Below are positions 18,362 to 28,789 of a DNA stretch of 62,061 bases, one piece after another. The notes beneath the pieces are model-generated. The model had not been told where the DNA came from. It did not search any database and worked only from the letters and a program-made list of their open reading frames with translations. The stretch's first letter is position 1. Every line of letters starts with the position of its first letter. The position numbers were made by a program, and so were the translations under genes. Source of the DNA: an uncultured Alphaproteobacteria bacterium (GTDB lineage Bacteria > Pseudomonadota > Alphaproteobacteria > Rhizobiales > Ancalomicrobiaceae); NCBI GenBank assembly GCA_937892955.1, contig CALBKH010000059.1, positions 1 through 62,061 of the forward strand. The letters are read 5' to 3'.

Positions 18362-19306
18362 ATGCTCAGTCGCACCGCCGACAGTCTCTTCTGGCTCTCC
18401 CGCTACGTCGAGCGCGCCGAGAACACCGCCCGCATCATCGACGCCGCCTCGCGTCTCGCCGCCCTGCCCACCGGCTACGGCACGACCGGCAACGAATGGG
18501 AATCGGCCCTCGCCGCCACCGGTTGCCTCGACGCCTTCACCGAGGTCTACGGCGAGGAGGCGACGGCCGACGCGACCATCGACTTCCTCGCCTTCTCCCC
18601 GGCCAACCCGTCGTCGATCAAGAGCTGCCTGGAGATCGCCCGCTTCAACGCCCGCGCGGTGCGCACGGCGCTGACCGCCGAGATGTGGGAGACGATCAAC
18701 TCCGCCTGGCTCGAGCTCAAGGACTACGGCCCCGGCGAACTCGATCTCGGCCGCCTCGCCGACTTCCTGCGCTTCGTCAAACGCACCTCGCTCGCCTTCG
18801 ACGGCTCGGCCTATCGCACGATGCTGCGCTCGGACGCCTATTGGTTCACCCGCGTCGGCGTCTTCATCGAACGCGCCGACGCCACCGCTCGGCTGCTCGA
18901 CGTCAAGTATCACGTGCTGTTGCCGCCGGAGGCGCAGATCGGCGGCTCGCTCGACTATTTCCAATGGTCGTCGATCCTGCGCGCCGTCTCCGCCCAGACT
19001 TCCTATCACTGGGTCTATCGCCAGAGCCTGAAGCCGTGGCTGGTCGCCGATCTGATGATCCTCAATCGCCAGATGCCGCGCTCGCTCGCCGCCTGCTACG
19101 AGAGCATCACCCGCAACCTCGATCTGATCGCCCATCGCTACGGCCGTCAGGGCGCGTCGCAGCGTCATGCCCGCTCGCTGTTCACCCAACTGGACTCGAC
19201 CGACGTCGACACGGTGATCGCCGGCGGGCTACACGAGTTCCTCTCGGACTTCATCGCCGAGAACGCGCGCCTCGGCGCGCTGATCACGGAACAGTATCTG
19301 GTCTGA
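18362..19306 (+). CDS. Alpha-E domain protein (DUF403)
   Basis: An all-helical protein of 314 residues starting MLSRTADSLFWLSRYVERAENTAR, the invariant opening of the alpha-E family. Later landmarks are AYWFTRVGVFIERADATARLLD and NRQMPRSLAACYE. These proteins always accompany the circularly permuted ATP-grasp and Anbu genes and are thought to cooperate in making or handling a peptide tag. It starts 46 bases after the ATP-grasp stop and ends 5 bases before the next gene. Confidence 0.93.
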   Translation: MLSRTADSLFWLSRYVERAENTARIIDAASRLAALPTGYGTTGNEWESALAATGCLDAFTEVYGEEATADATIDFLAFSPANPSSIKSCLEIARFNARAVRTALTAEMWETINSAWLELKDYGPGELDLGRLADFLRFVKRTSLAFDGSAYRTMLRSDAYWFTRVGVFIERADATARLLDVKYHVLLPPEAQIGGSLDYFQWSSILRAVSAQTSYHWVYRQSLKPWLVADLMILNRQMPRSLAACYESITRNLDLIAHRYGRQGASQRHARSLFTQLDSTDVDTVIAGGLHEFLSDFIAENARLGALITEQYLV

Positions 19307-19311
19307 CCGCC

Positions 19312-20106
19312 ATGCGCCTCACCATCGTCCACGAGACCGTCTACCGCTTCGAGAGCCCGGCCTCTCGCGCCATCCAGACCCTGCGTCTCACCCCGCGCAA
19401 CACCGAGTCGCAGCTCGTCGATCACTGGCGCATCGACGTCTCCCAGGATTGCCACCTGTCTCCGGTCGAAGACGCCTTCGGCAACCTCACCCACACCTTC
19501 TCCATCGACGGCCCGATCGACGAGTTGGTGATCACCGCCTCGGGCGAGGTGGTGACCGAGGACACCAGCGGCGTCCTCCACGCCACCCGTGGCCGTCTGC
19601 CGCTGATGGCCTTCCGCCGCGAGACCGACCGCACCCGCATCGAACCCTCGGTGCGCACCTTCGCCACCGACGCCTTCGACGCCGCCGGCGGCGATCCGCT
19701 CACCACCCTCCACACCCTGATGGGCCGGATCGCCGAGACCGTCGCCGTCGACGAGGACGCCGCCGCGGCGGCTCCGGACGCCGTCCTCGCCGCCGGCAAG
19801 GCGCGGGTCGAAGACGTCGCCCATCTCTTCGCCGCCACCGCCCGCGCCCTCGACATCCCCGCCCGCCTCGCCGCCGGCTGGCTGGCCCGGGGCGTGAGCC
19901 ACACCTGGATCGAGGCGCACCTCGGCCCCTCCCTCGGTTGGGTCGGGTTCGACGCGGTGGAGAACAGCTGTCCGACCGACGCCTGGGTGCGTCGCGCCGT
20001 CGGCCTCGACGCCCTCGACGTCGCCGCGGTGCGCGGTGTCCGCACCCACCTCGGCGCGGAAACCGAGACCACCACCATCACCATTCGCGAAGTCTCACGC
20101 GCTTGA
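19312..20106 (+). CDS. Transglutaminase-like protein without catalytic Cys (Anbu cluster)
   Basis: A 264-residue protein with the usual N-terminal beta domain (MRLTIVHETVYRFESPASRA) and a C-terminal transglutaminase-like domain. In active relatives the catalytic cysteine sits in a GVCQDFAH-like motif. Here the aligned sequence is ARVEDVAH, with Val166 at the cysteine position. The histidine (SHTW, His197) and aspartate (GFDAV, Asp214) are kept. The reading frame and codon usage are normal, so this looks like a preserved non-catalytic or repurposed member rather than a decaying gene. It sits between the alpha-E and Anbu genes. Confidence 0.85.
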   Translation: MRLTIVHETVYRFESPASRAIQTLRLTPRNTESQLVDHWRIDVSQDCHLSPVEDAFGNLTHTFSIDGPIDELVITASGEVVTEDTSGVLHATRGRLPLMAFRRETDRTRIEPSVRTFATDAFDAAGGDPLTTLHTLMGRIAETVAVDEDAAAAAPDAVLAAGKARVEDVAHLFAATARALDIPARLAAGWLARGVSHTWIEAHLGPSLGWVGFDAVENSCPTDAWVRRAVGLDALDVAAVRGVRTHLGAETETTTITIREVSRA

Positions 20107-20237
20107 GCGCGACCACGATCGCGTCGCCCGGCCGCGGGGACGCCGACGCGGTTGCGATCCGCGCGGCCCTTGCCTATGGTCGCGCCGCCGCCGGGGGGGC
20201 GGAGACGAACGACACGCGGCGAGGCGAGGACGGGGCG

Positions 20238-20987
20238 ATGACCTATTGCGTGGGAATTCTGGTGCGTGAAGGTCTGGTGATGATCGCCGACACCCGCACC
20301 AACGCCGGCCTCGACAACATCGCCACCTTCCGCAAGCTCAATCTCTACGAGAAGCCGGGCGACCGCTCCATCGCCATCGCCACCGCCGGCAATCTCTCGA
20401 TCTCTCAGTCGGTCACCTCGTTGATCACCGAAGGCCTCGAGAACTCCGAGACCGGCGAGATCGACACGATCTGGAACACGCCGTCGATGTTCCGCGCCGC
20501 CCAGCTCGTCGGCCGCGCCATCCGCGAGGTCTATCGCCTCGACGGTCCGATGCTCGAGAAGAAGAACCTGACGTTCGACGTCACCATGCTGCTCGGCGGC
20601 CAGATCGCCGGTGGACGGTTGCGCTTGTTCATGGTCTACGCCGCCGGCAATTTCATCGAGGCGACCGTCGACACGCCCTACCTGCAGATCGGCGAGCACA
20701 AATACGGCAAACCGATCCTCGATCGCGCCGTCAACTTCGACTATCCGCTCCAGGATGCCCTGAAGCTCGGCCTGATCTCGATGGATTCGACCATGCGCTC
20801 GAACCTCGGCGTCGGCATGCCGATCGACCTCGCCCTGATCCGCCGCGACGACGTCCGCGCCGAGCTCTCCCATCGCATCGAGGCGGGCGAGCCCTATTTC
20901 CACGACCTACGCGAACGCTGGTCGGCCGCCCTGCGCAAGGCCCACCAGGACATCCCCCGCCCGCCCTACGGCGGCAAGGGCGTCTGA
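20238..20987 (+). CDS. Anbu proteasome-type peptidase
   Basis: A 249-residue proteasome beta-subunit relative of the Anbu type. The N-terminus MTYCVGILVREGLVMIADTR gives the expected Thr after Met removal as nucleophile, and TRTNAGLDNIATFRKL is characteristic. Anbu forms a non-20S ring assembly in the cytosol. ATG 20238 follows GAGGACGGGGCG. The 131-base gap from the transglutaminase-like gene could hold its own promoter, but order and strand argue for one functional cluster. Confidence 0.95.
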   Translation: MTYCVGILVREGLVMIADTRTNAGLDNIATFRKLNLYEKPGDRSIAIATAGNLSISQSVTSLITEGLENSETGEIDTIWNTPSMFRAAQLVGRAIREVYRLDGPMLEKKNLTFDVTMLLGGQIAGGRLRLFMVYAAGNFIEATVDTPYLQIGEHKYGKPILDRAVNFDYPLQDALKLGLISMDSTMRSNLGVGMPIDLALIRRDDVRAELSHRIEAGEPYFHDLRERWSAALRKAHQDIPRPPYGGKGV

Positions 20988-21012
20988 AGGGCCCGGGTCG
21001 CGACCCGCCTCC

Positions 21013-21294
21013 TCAGTGCAGCCGGAAGATCCCGTCGACCCGCTTCCATTCGTTGGGGCCGATCATCTTGACGTGCGCCACCTCGACCGAATGGATCGGC
21101 CCGTCGAGCTCCCGCTCCCAGAAGGCGAGGAACCGCTCGAGCTCCGGGAACTTCGGCGCCATGTCCCAATCCTGCCAGAGATAGCTCTGCAGCAGCACCG
21201 GTCGATCGGGCATCCGGTAGAGGATGTTGGCGGTGGTGAGCGAATAGCCTTCCAGCTGACGGCGGAAGGCGTCGTCGATCTGCGGTTCCGGCAT
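21013..21294 (-). CDS. usg: Usg-family protein
   Basis: A 93-residue protein starting MPEPQIDDAFRRQLEGYSL with TTANILYRMPDRP, YLWQDWDMAPKFPELERFL and LDGPIHSVEVAH, the characteristic Usg family signature seen in alphaproteobacteria. The start at 21294 follows GGAGGG on the minus strand. Function is unknown; in some genomes it lies near trp genes, not here. Confidence 0.85.
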   Translation of the reverse strand: MPEPQIDDAFRRQLEGYSLTTANILYRMPDRPVLLQSYLWQDWDMAPKFPELERFLAFWERELDGPIHSVEVAHVKMIGPNEWKRVDGIFRLH

Positions 21295-21389
21295 GAACCA
21301 TCCCTCCTCGAGGTCGCGACGAGAATGTTCGCCGCCCCCGCTTCCATGCAAGCCGGATACCGTTTATTTGTTTTTAACATCAAATAGTT

Positions 21390-21415
21390 GGCAGCACTCG
21401 CCGAAGAGTGCTGCC
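21390..21415 (-). terminator. Hairpin downstream of the sedolisin pseudogene
   Basis: A perfect 10-bp stem, GGCAGCACTC / GAGTGCTGCC with a 6-base loop. On the minus strand it follows the sedolisin stop by about 60 bases and runs into an A/T-rich stretch. It is a plausible intrinsic terminator. Confidence 0.6.
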
Positions 21416-21473
21416 GGGCCGTCGCGATGACCGGAAACTCCGCCGGCGTCGCGCCGTGCGGGACCCGCAGTAT

Positions 21474-22771
21474 TCACTGATGGGTGCGCCCGTTGGCCGA
21501 CCCGAGACCGGTGCAGGGGTTCCAGGCGCTGCCCACCATATAGGCGTGGTGATGGCCGCAATCGCCCGTCCGCGAGGCACGGAAGGCACCCGAGATCGCC
21601 TTGTTGGCGTAGATCTTGGCGTTCTGAGCCGCGCTCGACGCGTAGAAGTGCCCGGAGGCGTTGGTGATCGCCGCCATGACCGGCGCCGCCACGCTGGTGC
21701 CGCCGAAGATCATCCACTGACTACCGCCCGAAGCGAAGGTGTAGCGCACCCAGACGCCGGTCTCGGGATTGGCGACCGCCGAGATGTCGGGAATGCCACC
21801 CGTGGCGCCGACGCTCGTCGGCTGGAACGACGGTCGGGCGTCCGGGTCGAGAAGCCGGCCCCGGCCGACGTCCAGCTGTCCTCGGCGACGAAGGCGAGCG
21901 TGGCGGCGTTGCGAGCGACCGTCGTCCCGCCGACGGCCACCACATTGGCGGAGACCGCCGGCCAGCTCGGCGACACCGCGTCGCCGGTCGAGGCGAAATA
22001 GACCACGTTGGGCTTCTTGAAATGTGAGTCCAGGGTCTCTTCGCCGACGAATTCGTCGCTGCCCCAACTCATCGAAACTTCGCCGCCGCCGGAGGCGGAG
22101 ACCAATTCGCTCGCCTTGTCGACCGCCGCGAGCATGTCGCCCAGGCTGCTCGACGCCGCCTCGACCAGATAGATCTTGGCATTGGGCGCGAGCGCGTGTG
22201 CCATCTGGATGTCGAGGGCCGCCTCCTGCCCCCAACCATCGTCGGTGGCCGTACCACCCAGATTCACCTGGACGAAGGAAGCCGCCGTCGGCGCCGGCAG
22301 ACCGAACTGCGCCGAGTAGGCGGCGAGATCACGCTGCGCATTGGGATAGTGGTAGGCGTCGACGATGGCGATCGCCCGCGACCCGCCCGTCGCCACCGTT
22401 GTGAAGGCGTCGGGTTTGCACCCGCCGCTCGCCGTCACCTGGGCATAGATGCAGGCGAGCGTCGCCGGCGTCTCGTAGGCATGGCCGGCGTAGGGCGGAA
22501 GCCCGGCCGGGCGCAGGGTCTGCGACGTCATCGGCGATGCGTTCGGAACCAGGATCCGCACGTTGGTGTGGACGCGCGTGCCCGCTTCCTGGCGCTTTCG
22601 GACGCTCGACGACGGCACGATCAGCTCGCCGTCGTCCTTCGTCAGCCGCTGCGCGCCCAGGAGATAGGCGGCCGGGAGCTTGTCGAGACGAGCCAGCGGC
22701 GCCGGCCCCTGCGCCTGAGCGAAAGTGGTCGTGGCCAACGCGAGAACGGCGGCGGTAGCGGCGATCTTCAT
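21474..22771 (-). pseudogene. Frameshifted sedolisin (S53) family secreted peptidase
   Basis: The 5' part starts at 22771 with a signal peptide (MKIAATAAVLALATTTFAQA), then a sedolisin-like body with the Glu/Asp pair in GWGQEAALDIQMAHA and a VSMSWGSDEF-like segment. The frame is lost right after GFSTR. The rest continues in another frame as ARPSFQPTSVGA, then the nucleophile motif GGTSVAAPVMAAIT and ends GLGSANGR. The join at 21840-21841 is short by one base relative to intact relatives. It may be a true single-base deletion or a sequencing error; everything else looks intact. The product would be an exported acid-type serine peptidase. Confidence 0.8.
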
Positions 22772-23164
22772 CTGGGTCGGATCTTTCGGCGGGAGGATGC
22801 GGAATGCATCGGCCATCTTCATCCCACCGACCTCTGCCGCTTCGGTGAAATCGATGGTTCGAATTTTCGCGATCTCCCGATTTCGGGGCGTCGCCCGGCG
22901 AAAATCCGAGCTCCGGAGCCCATCGCCTGCCCGACGCTTCGGCGGATCCCTCGCGTCGCCGGCTGGCACTCCGATCGCCCGAGTGCCAATATTTGCTCGC
23001 ACCCCCCTTGAACCGGTCGCGGTCTTCGCCCAGATGAGCGCCACCGGTTCCGTTCGCGAGGTGACGGTGGTGTTCGTCGCACCCCTTTCCACCGCCGCGG
23101 CATCGCCCCCGGGAGCCGTACGGTCCCGCCCTACTCTCTGTCCATCCCATGGAGGAAGAGCCTC
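22772..23164. other. Divergent control region upstream of groESL
   Basis: This 393-base gap has no gene. It carries the CIRCE element at 22963-22989 and, just after it, CTTGAA at 23007-23012, which resembles a heat-shock sigma factor -35 box. The -10 part is not clear. Confidence 0.5.
22963..22989. promoter_or_regulatory. CIRCE operator (HrcA site)
   Basis: The sequence CTGGCACTC, nine bases, GAGTGCCAA matches the CIRCE consensus TTAGCACTC-N9-GAGTGCTAA, with the spacing exact and the inner seven bases of each arm symmetric (GGCACTC/GAGTGCC). It lies 176 bases before groES, so HrcA repression of groESL is expected. Confidence 0.88.
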
Positions 23165-23452
23165 ATGAAGTTCCGCCCGTTGCACGATCGGGTCGTCGTC
23201 AAGCGTGTCGAAGCCGAGCAGAAGACCGCCGGCGGCATCATCATCCCCGGCACCGCCCAGGAGAAGCCGCAGGAAGGCGAGATCGTCGCCGTCGGCCCCG
23301 GTGCCCGCGACGACAAGGGCGCGCTCGTCGCCCTCGAGGTCAAGCCCGGCGACAAGGTCCTCTTCGGCAAGTGGTCCGGCACCGAGGTCAAGCTCGACGG
23401 CCAGGACCTGCTGATCATGAAGGAAGCGGACATCCTCGGCATCGTCGCCTGA
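23165..23452 (+). CDS. groES: GroES co-chaperonin
   Basis: A 95-residue GroES starting MKFRPLHDRVVVKRVEAEQK, with the mobile-loop region KTAGGIIIPGTAQEKPQEG and the terminal KEADILGIVA. Seven copies cap the GroEL ring in the cytosol. GAGGAAGAG precedes the start, groEL follows after 85 bases, and a CIRCE operator lies upstream. Confidence 0.98.
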   Translation: MKFRPLHDRVVVKRVEAEQKTAGGIIIPGTAQEKPQEGEIVAVGPGARDDKGALVALEVKPGDKVLFGKWSGTEVKLDGQDLLIMKEADILGIVA

Positions 23453-23537
23453 TGCCTCGCCCGCGGCGCGCATCCCGCGCGCCCGGTGACCACTCTTCCA
23501 CGGACCCCCATTCCGAAGAACCGGGAGCGAGCTTTCC

Positions 23538-25172
<1,635 letters not shown>

Positions 25173-25199
25173 TCCACACTTTCGAAACCGGCATACGAA

Positions 25200-25226
25200 G
25201 AGGCGGCCGAGCGGCCGCCTCTTTCG
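25200..25226 (+). terminator. groESL intrinsic terminator
   Basis: Stem GAGGCGGCC / GGCCGCCTC with a 4-base loop, followed by TTTCGTTTC, 28 bases after the groEL stop. Confidence 0.85.
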
Positions 25227-25383
25227 TTTCCGTCGCCGACACCGGCCGTTCCAGGCTCTGCCACCATCACCGGCGACGCCCCATTGTCGCCGGATCCCTG
25301 TCGCCCCATGGCGGAGACGGTTAGAACGGCGGGACACGCGGCGTGGACGATTCGCCGCGGCTGCCGTCGAGGACCTCGGACCA

Positions 25384-26985
25384 ATGACGATCACCCGCCA
25401 CCTCACGACCCGCCGTGCGCTGCTGGCGTGCGCCGCGATCGGTCTCGTGGCGAGCATCACGCCGGCCGGGGCCGAACGCCGCAACAAGAAGTCGTCGAAG
25501 AAGGCGGCCCCTGCCGCCGCGCCCGAACCGACCTTCACCGGCATGCCCCTGCCGATCCCCCGGCTCGTCGACCTCGCCGACGGCGAGACCTTCGATCTCG
25601 TCGCCGAAGCCGCCACCCACGCCTTCGTCGACGGCAAGCCGGTCGACGTCGTCGGTTACGGCGGTACCTACATGGGCCCGGCGCTGCGCCTGAAGCCCGG
25701 GACGAAGCCGAAGATCCGCCTCGTCAATCGTCTCGCCCGACCGACCAACGTCCATTGGCACGGGCTCCTCGTCCCCTCTCGCCAGGATGGAGCGACCCTT
25801 CCCGGCCTGAGGACCGACGAGAGCTGGGAGACCGAACTCACCGTCGACCAGCCGGCGGCGACGCTGTGGTACCACGCCCATGTCCACGGCCGCACCGCCC
25901 GCGACGTCCACGACGGTCTCGCCGGACTGCTGATCGTCGACGACGGGACGAGCGCCGCCCTCGGCCTACCCTCCACCTGGGGCGTCGACGACATCCCGCT
26001 CGTCCTCCAGGATCGCGACCTCGACGACGCCGGCCGCCCCGTCTACGGCGCCGGCGCCGCGGTGGTCGAACACGGGTTTCGTGGCAGCGACATGGTGGTG
26101 AACGGCGTGACGCAGGCCATCGCCGAGGTACCCGCTCGTCTCGTTCGCCTACGCCTTCTCAACGCCGCCAACGCGCGCACCTTCCGCATCGCCTTCGAGG
26201 ACCAGCGGACGTTCCGTCTGATCGCCACCGACGCCGGTTTCCTGCCCGCTCCGATCGAACTGACGCTGCTCGCCCTGGCGCCGGGCGAGCGCGCCGAGAT
26301 CCTGGTCGACTTCGCCGAAGAAACCGGTGTCCTGCTGACCGGCCCGGACCTGCACGAACATCGGACCGGCGCGGACGCGGCGTTGCTGCCCGACGTCATC
26401 GACAAACCGGTCCGGCTCGTCGCTTTCGACACCGTCCGCGACGCCGCAACCCCCGCTCGGGTCCCGGCGACCCTCTCCACGCCGCTGCCGCCGATCGGCA
26501 CGACCGGCGATCTGAAGCGGCGCCGGTTCGAGCTGCGCGCCGTTCCCAACCCCGCCGCCGCCGCCGACGATCACGGCCGTCACATGATGCCGGGCTCGAT
26601 GAGCCACGGAACGGTCGGTCGCGACGGACATGCACCGACCGCCGCGGTGCCGCCGCTCCTCCTGACCATCAACGGCCGCTCCTTCGCCGAAGGCCGGATC
26701 GACGAGAAGGTCGCGCTCGGGGCGACCGAGATCTGGGAGATCGCCTCGCCCGACATGGCCCACCCGTTCCATCTGCACGGTGCCCGGTTCCGGGTCCTCA
26801 GCGAGGACGGCGACCAGCCCAAGGCATGGAACCGCGGTCTCAAGGACACCATCCGGGTGGAGAACAGCGCCGAACTTCTGGTGACCTTCACCCGCCCCGC
26901 CGATGCGAAGGCGCCGTTCTTCTTCCACTGCCACCTGCTCGAGCACGAGGACGGCGGTATGATGGGCGCCTTCACCGTCGGCTGA
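25384..26985 (+). CDS. Multicopper oxidase (CueO/laccase-like), Tat-exported
   Basis: A 533-residue three-domain multicopper oxidase. An N-terminal TTRRALLACAAIGL suggests Tat export, followed by a Lys/Ala-rich linker. All copper motifs are seen: HWHGL, WYHAHVHG, HPFHLHG and HCHLLEHEDGGMM, the last giving the type 1 copper Cys, His and axial Met. A short HMMPGSMSHG Met/His segment near residue 400 may bind extra copper, as in CueO. It would oxidise Cu(I) or phenolics in the periplasm. A small cytochrome c gene converges on it, so a redox link is possible but unproven. Confidence 0.92.
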   Translation: MTITRHLTTRRALLACAAIGLVASITPAGAERRNKKSSKKAAPAAAPEPTFTGMPLPIPRLVDLADGETFDLVAEAATHAFVDGKPVDVVGYGGTYMGPALRLKPGTKPKIRLVNRLARPTNVHWHGLLVPSRQDGATLPGLRTDESWETELTVDQPAATLWYHAHVHGRTARDVHDGLAGLLIVDDGTSAALGLPSTWGVDDIPLVLQDRDLDDAGRPVYGAGAAVVEHGFRGSDMVVNGVTQAIAEVPARLVRLRLLNAANARTFRIAFEDQRTFRLIATDAGFLPAPIELTLLALAPGERAEILVDFAEETGVLLTGPDLHEHRTGADAALLPDVIDKPVRLVAFDTVRDAATPARVPATLSTPLPPIGTTGDLKRRRFELRAVPNPAAAADDHGRHMMPGSMSHGTVGRDGHAPTAAVPPLLLTINGRSFAEGRIDEKVALGATEIWEIASPDMAHPFHLHGARFRVLSEDGDQPKAWNRGLKDTIRVENSAELLVTFTRPADAKAPFFFHCHLLEHEDGGMMGAFTVG

Positions 26986-27116
26986 CGTCGCCGCCGACCG
27001 AGCCCTCTCGACTTCCGGCTCGCACCGATCTCATGGCGACCGCGAAGAAGGCGCGCGGAACCAGGACGTCTAGGCGGGTGGACGGCGCGCCGCGCGGCGA
27101 TCCGGCCGAGCGCCCG

Positions 27117-27458
27117 TCACGGCACCTGGATGCTCTTCAGATGAGCGATGAAAGCGCCGATGTCGGCCTCGTTCATCTTGACCTGCGGCATCCCGGGGTG
27201 ACCGACGACGACCCCCTCGGCCAACGCCTCCTCGAGGCTCTCCACCGGGTATTTTCGCCCCAGTTCGCGGAAGAGCGGCGCCTCGGCCTTGGGGCTGGTG
27301 CCGGTCGCGCCGATCGCGTGACAATCCGCGCAGGCCGCCTCGGCGATCTCCCGGCCGCGCTTCACCGCCGCATCCCCCGCCGCGCCGGACGGTCCCGCAG
27401 CGAACATCAGGGCGGCGATCAGGGCGGCTCGGGCGCCGCGCGTCGCGACCGGGGTCAT
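27117..27458 (-). CDS. Small periplasmic class I cytochrome c
   Basis: A 113-residue precursor with a signal peptide (ARAALIAALMFAAGPSGA) and one haem c motif, CADCH. A downstream GHPGMPQV supplies the likely Met ligand. The start at 27458 is set by AGGAG 7 bases upstream. It should be a soluble one-electron carrier. It is convergent with the multicopper oxidase and divergent from the globin gene. Confidence 0.85.
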   Translation of the reverse strand: MTPVATRGARAALIAALMFAAGPSGAAGDAAVKRGREIAEAACADCHAIGATGTSPKAEAPLFRELGRKYPVESLEEALAEGVVVGHPGMPQVKMNEADIGAFIAHLKSIQVP

Positions 27459-27586
27459 CGGTCTTCTCCTCGTGTCGTCCCCCTCAGGGACGCCGATTCG
27501 CACCACCACGCAAGACGCCGCGACGCCGCGTCGAGGCGACGGCCGTCGCGATCGCGAGGCGCGAGATATCGTCAAAAATCGCTATG

Positions 27587-27603
27587 TACAATTGACGATT
27601 GTA
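27587..27603. promoter_or_regulatory. Candidate operator between cytochrome c and globin genes
   Basis: The inverted repeat TACAAT-N5-ATTGTA lies in a clearly AT-richer part of the divergent intergenic region 27459-27731. Its symmetry and position fit a binding site for a small dimeric regulator. No regulator gene is adjacent, so identity is unknown. Confidence 0.4.
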
Positions 27604-27731
27604 TCGATCCGCCGGGTGAAGCATTTTTCGATGTGTTCACTCGCTCATATCGGGCGACTCGCGTGGAGACTTTCGTCTCGCGATCGGTATCGCGACGATG
27701 TCCGCTGCGCCAGCCACGGGACTTCGGACGG

Positions 27732-28208
27732 ATGTCACAGCTCGGATCGATCGACCGCTATCTGACCGAAATCGGTTTGACCCGGCGCGATCTCGAACTC
27801 GTCGCACCGCGGGCCGACCTTCTCGAGCGGCATGTCGGGATCGCCGCCCGGCGCTTCTACGCTCGGCTCGAGAAGACGGAAATCGGCTCTCACATCGCTC
27901 CGGACGAGGTCCCCGAACTTCTCGCCTCGCGCATCGCCCATTGGCGCCGGCTCATCCGCGGTGATTTTGAGCGCCTCGCCGACGATCATGTCGAACACTT
28001 CGGGCGCCGACGGGTCGAAGCCGGCCTCCCCACCCGCGCCTCCCTCCTGGCGGCAGAAGGGTTCGCCACCGAGTTCGCGCGCTTCGTCGCCGAGACCCCG
28101 GAAATACCGGAAGAAGCCCGTGCCGATCTCGCGATCGTGTTGACGAAACTCGCATTTCTCGACCTCGTGCTGGCCTGCGCCGCTCACGAGATCAGCTATC
28201 TCGACTGA
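27732..28208 (+). CDS. Single-domain globin-coupled-sensor-type (protoglobin-like) protein
   Basis: A 158-residue protein consisting only of a globin-coupled-sensor-like domain: YLTEIGLTRRDLELV, FYARLEKTEIG, RIAHWRRLIRGDFERL and the family-typical AGLPTRASLLAAEGFATEF. No kinase, cyclase or methyl-acceptor output domain follows. At the place where relatives have the proximal haem histidine (H-x-R-I-G-L) this protein reads RVEAGL, with Arg94. His86 and His89 lie just before. It may therefore bind haem unusually or not at all. The neighbours are a cytochrome c and a flavin reductase. Confidence 0.75.
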   Translation: MSQLGSIDRYLTEIGLTRRDLELVAPRADLLERHVGIAARRFYARLEKTEIGSHIAPDEVPELLASRIAHWRRLIRGDFERLADDHVEHFGRRRVEAGLPTRASLLAAEGFATEFARFVAETPEIPEEARADLAIVLTKLAFLDLVLACAAHEISYLD

Positions 28209-28228
28209 ACGCGGCGAGGGACCGGCCG

Positions 28229-28789
28229 TCAGTCCATCGTCTCGATGTGCGGCAGCACGCGATAGCCGCGATCGACGTAGAGCAGCGCCGAACGCGCCTT
28301 GCCCAGATGAACCGCCTCGACGCGGCCGAACACGACGGTGTGCGAACCGACTTCGCTGACGTCGGAGATGCGACACTCGAGTGCCGCGCGGGCGCCCATC
28401 AGAACCGGCGCGCCGAGATCTCCCGTCGACCAACGCCCGTGGCCGAACCGCGCCTCGTGATCGAGACCGCCCTTGCCGGCGAAGACCCCGGCGAGCTCCT
28501 CGTCGCCGGCGACCAGCGTGTTGACGCAGAAGACGCCGTTGCCGCGCAGCACGGTGTTGAGCCTGCCGTTGCGATTGATGCAGACGAGCAGGCTCGGCGG
28601 CGCATCCGAGACCGACGTCACCGCCGTCATCGTCGCCCCGGCGCGGCCGGTCGGCCCCGCCGTGGTGACGATGTGGACGGCCGCACCGATCCGGCTCATC
28701 GCCTCGCGGAAGACTTCACCGTCGACCGCCGCAGGTATCGCCGCCTCGTCCGTCATCGCGACCCGCATCCCTCGCACGACACTCGACAT
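28229..28789 (-). CDS. Flavin reductase-like domain protein (HpaC/RutF type)
   Basis: A 186-residue flavin reductase-like protein. Landmarks are SRIGAAVHIVTTAGPTGRAG, TMTAVTSVSDAPPSLLVCIN, NGVFCVNTL and a terminal YVDRGYRVLP. Such enzymes supply reduced FMN or FAD to two-component monooxygenases. The start at 28789 follows GAGGAAAGAGG; an inner Met (MTDEAA) at 28756 is an alternative. No monooxygenase partner is adjacent. Confidence 0.85.
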   Translation of the reverse strand: MSSVVRGMRVAMTDEAAIPAAVDGEVFREAMSRIGAAVHIVTTAGPTGRAGATMTAVTSVSDAPPSLLVCINRNGRLNTVLRGNGVFCVNTLVAGDEELAGVFAGKGGLDHEARFGHGRWSTGDLGAPVLMGARAALECRISDVSEVGSHTVVFGRVEAVHLGKARSALLYVDRGYRVLPHIETMD

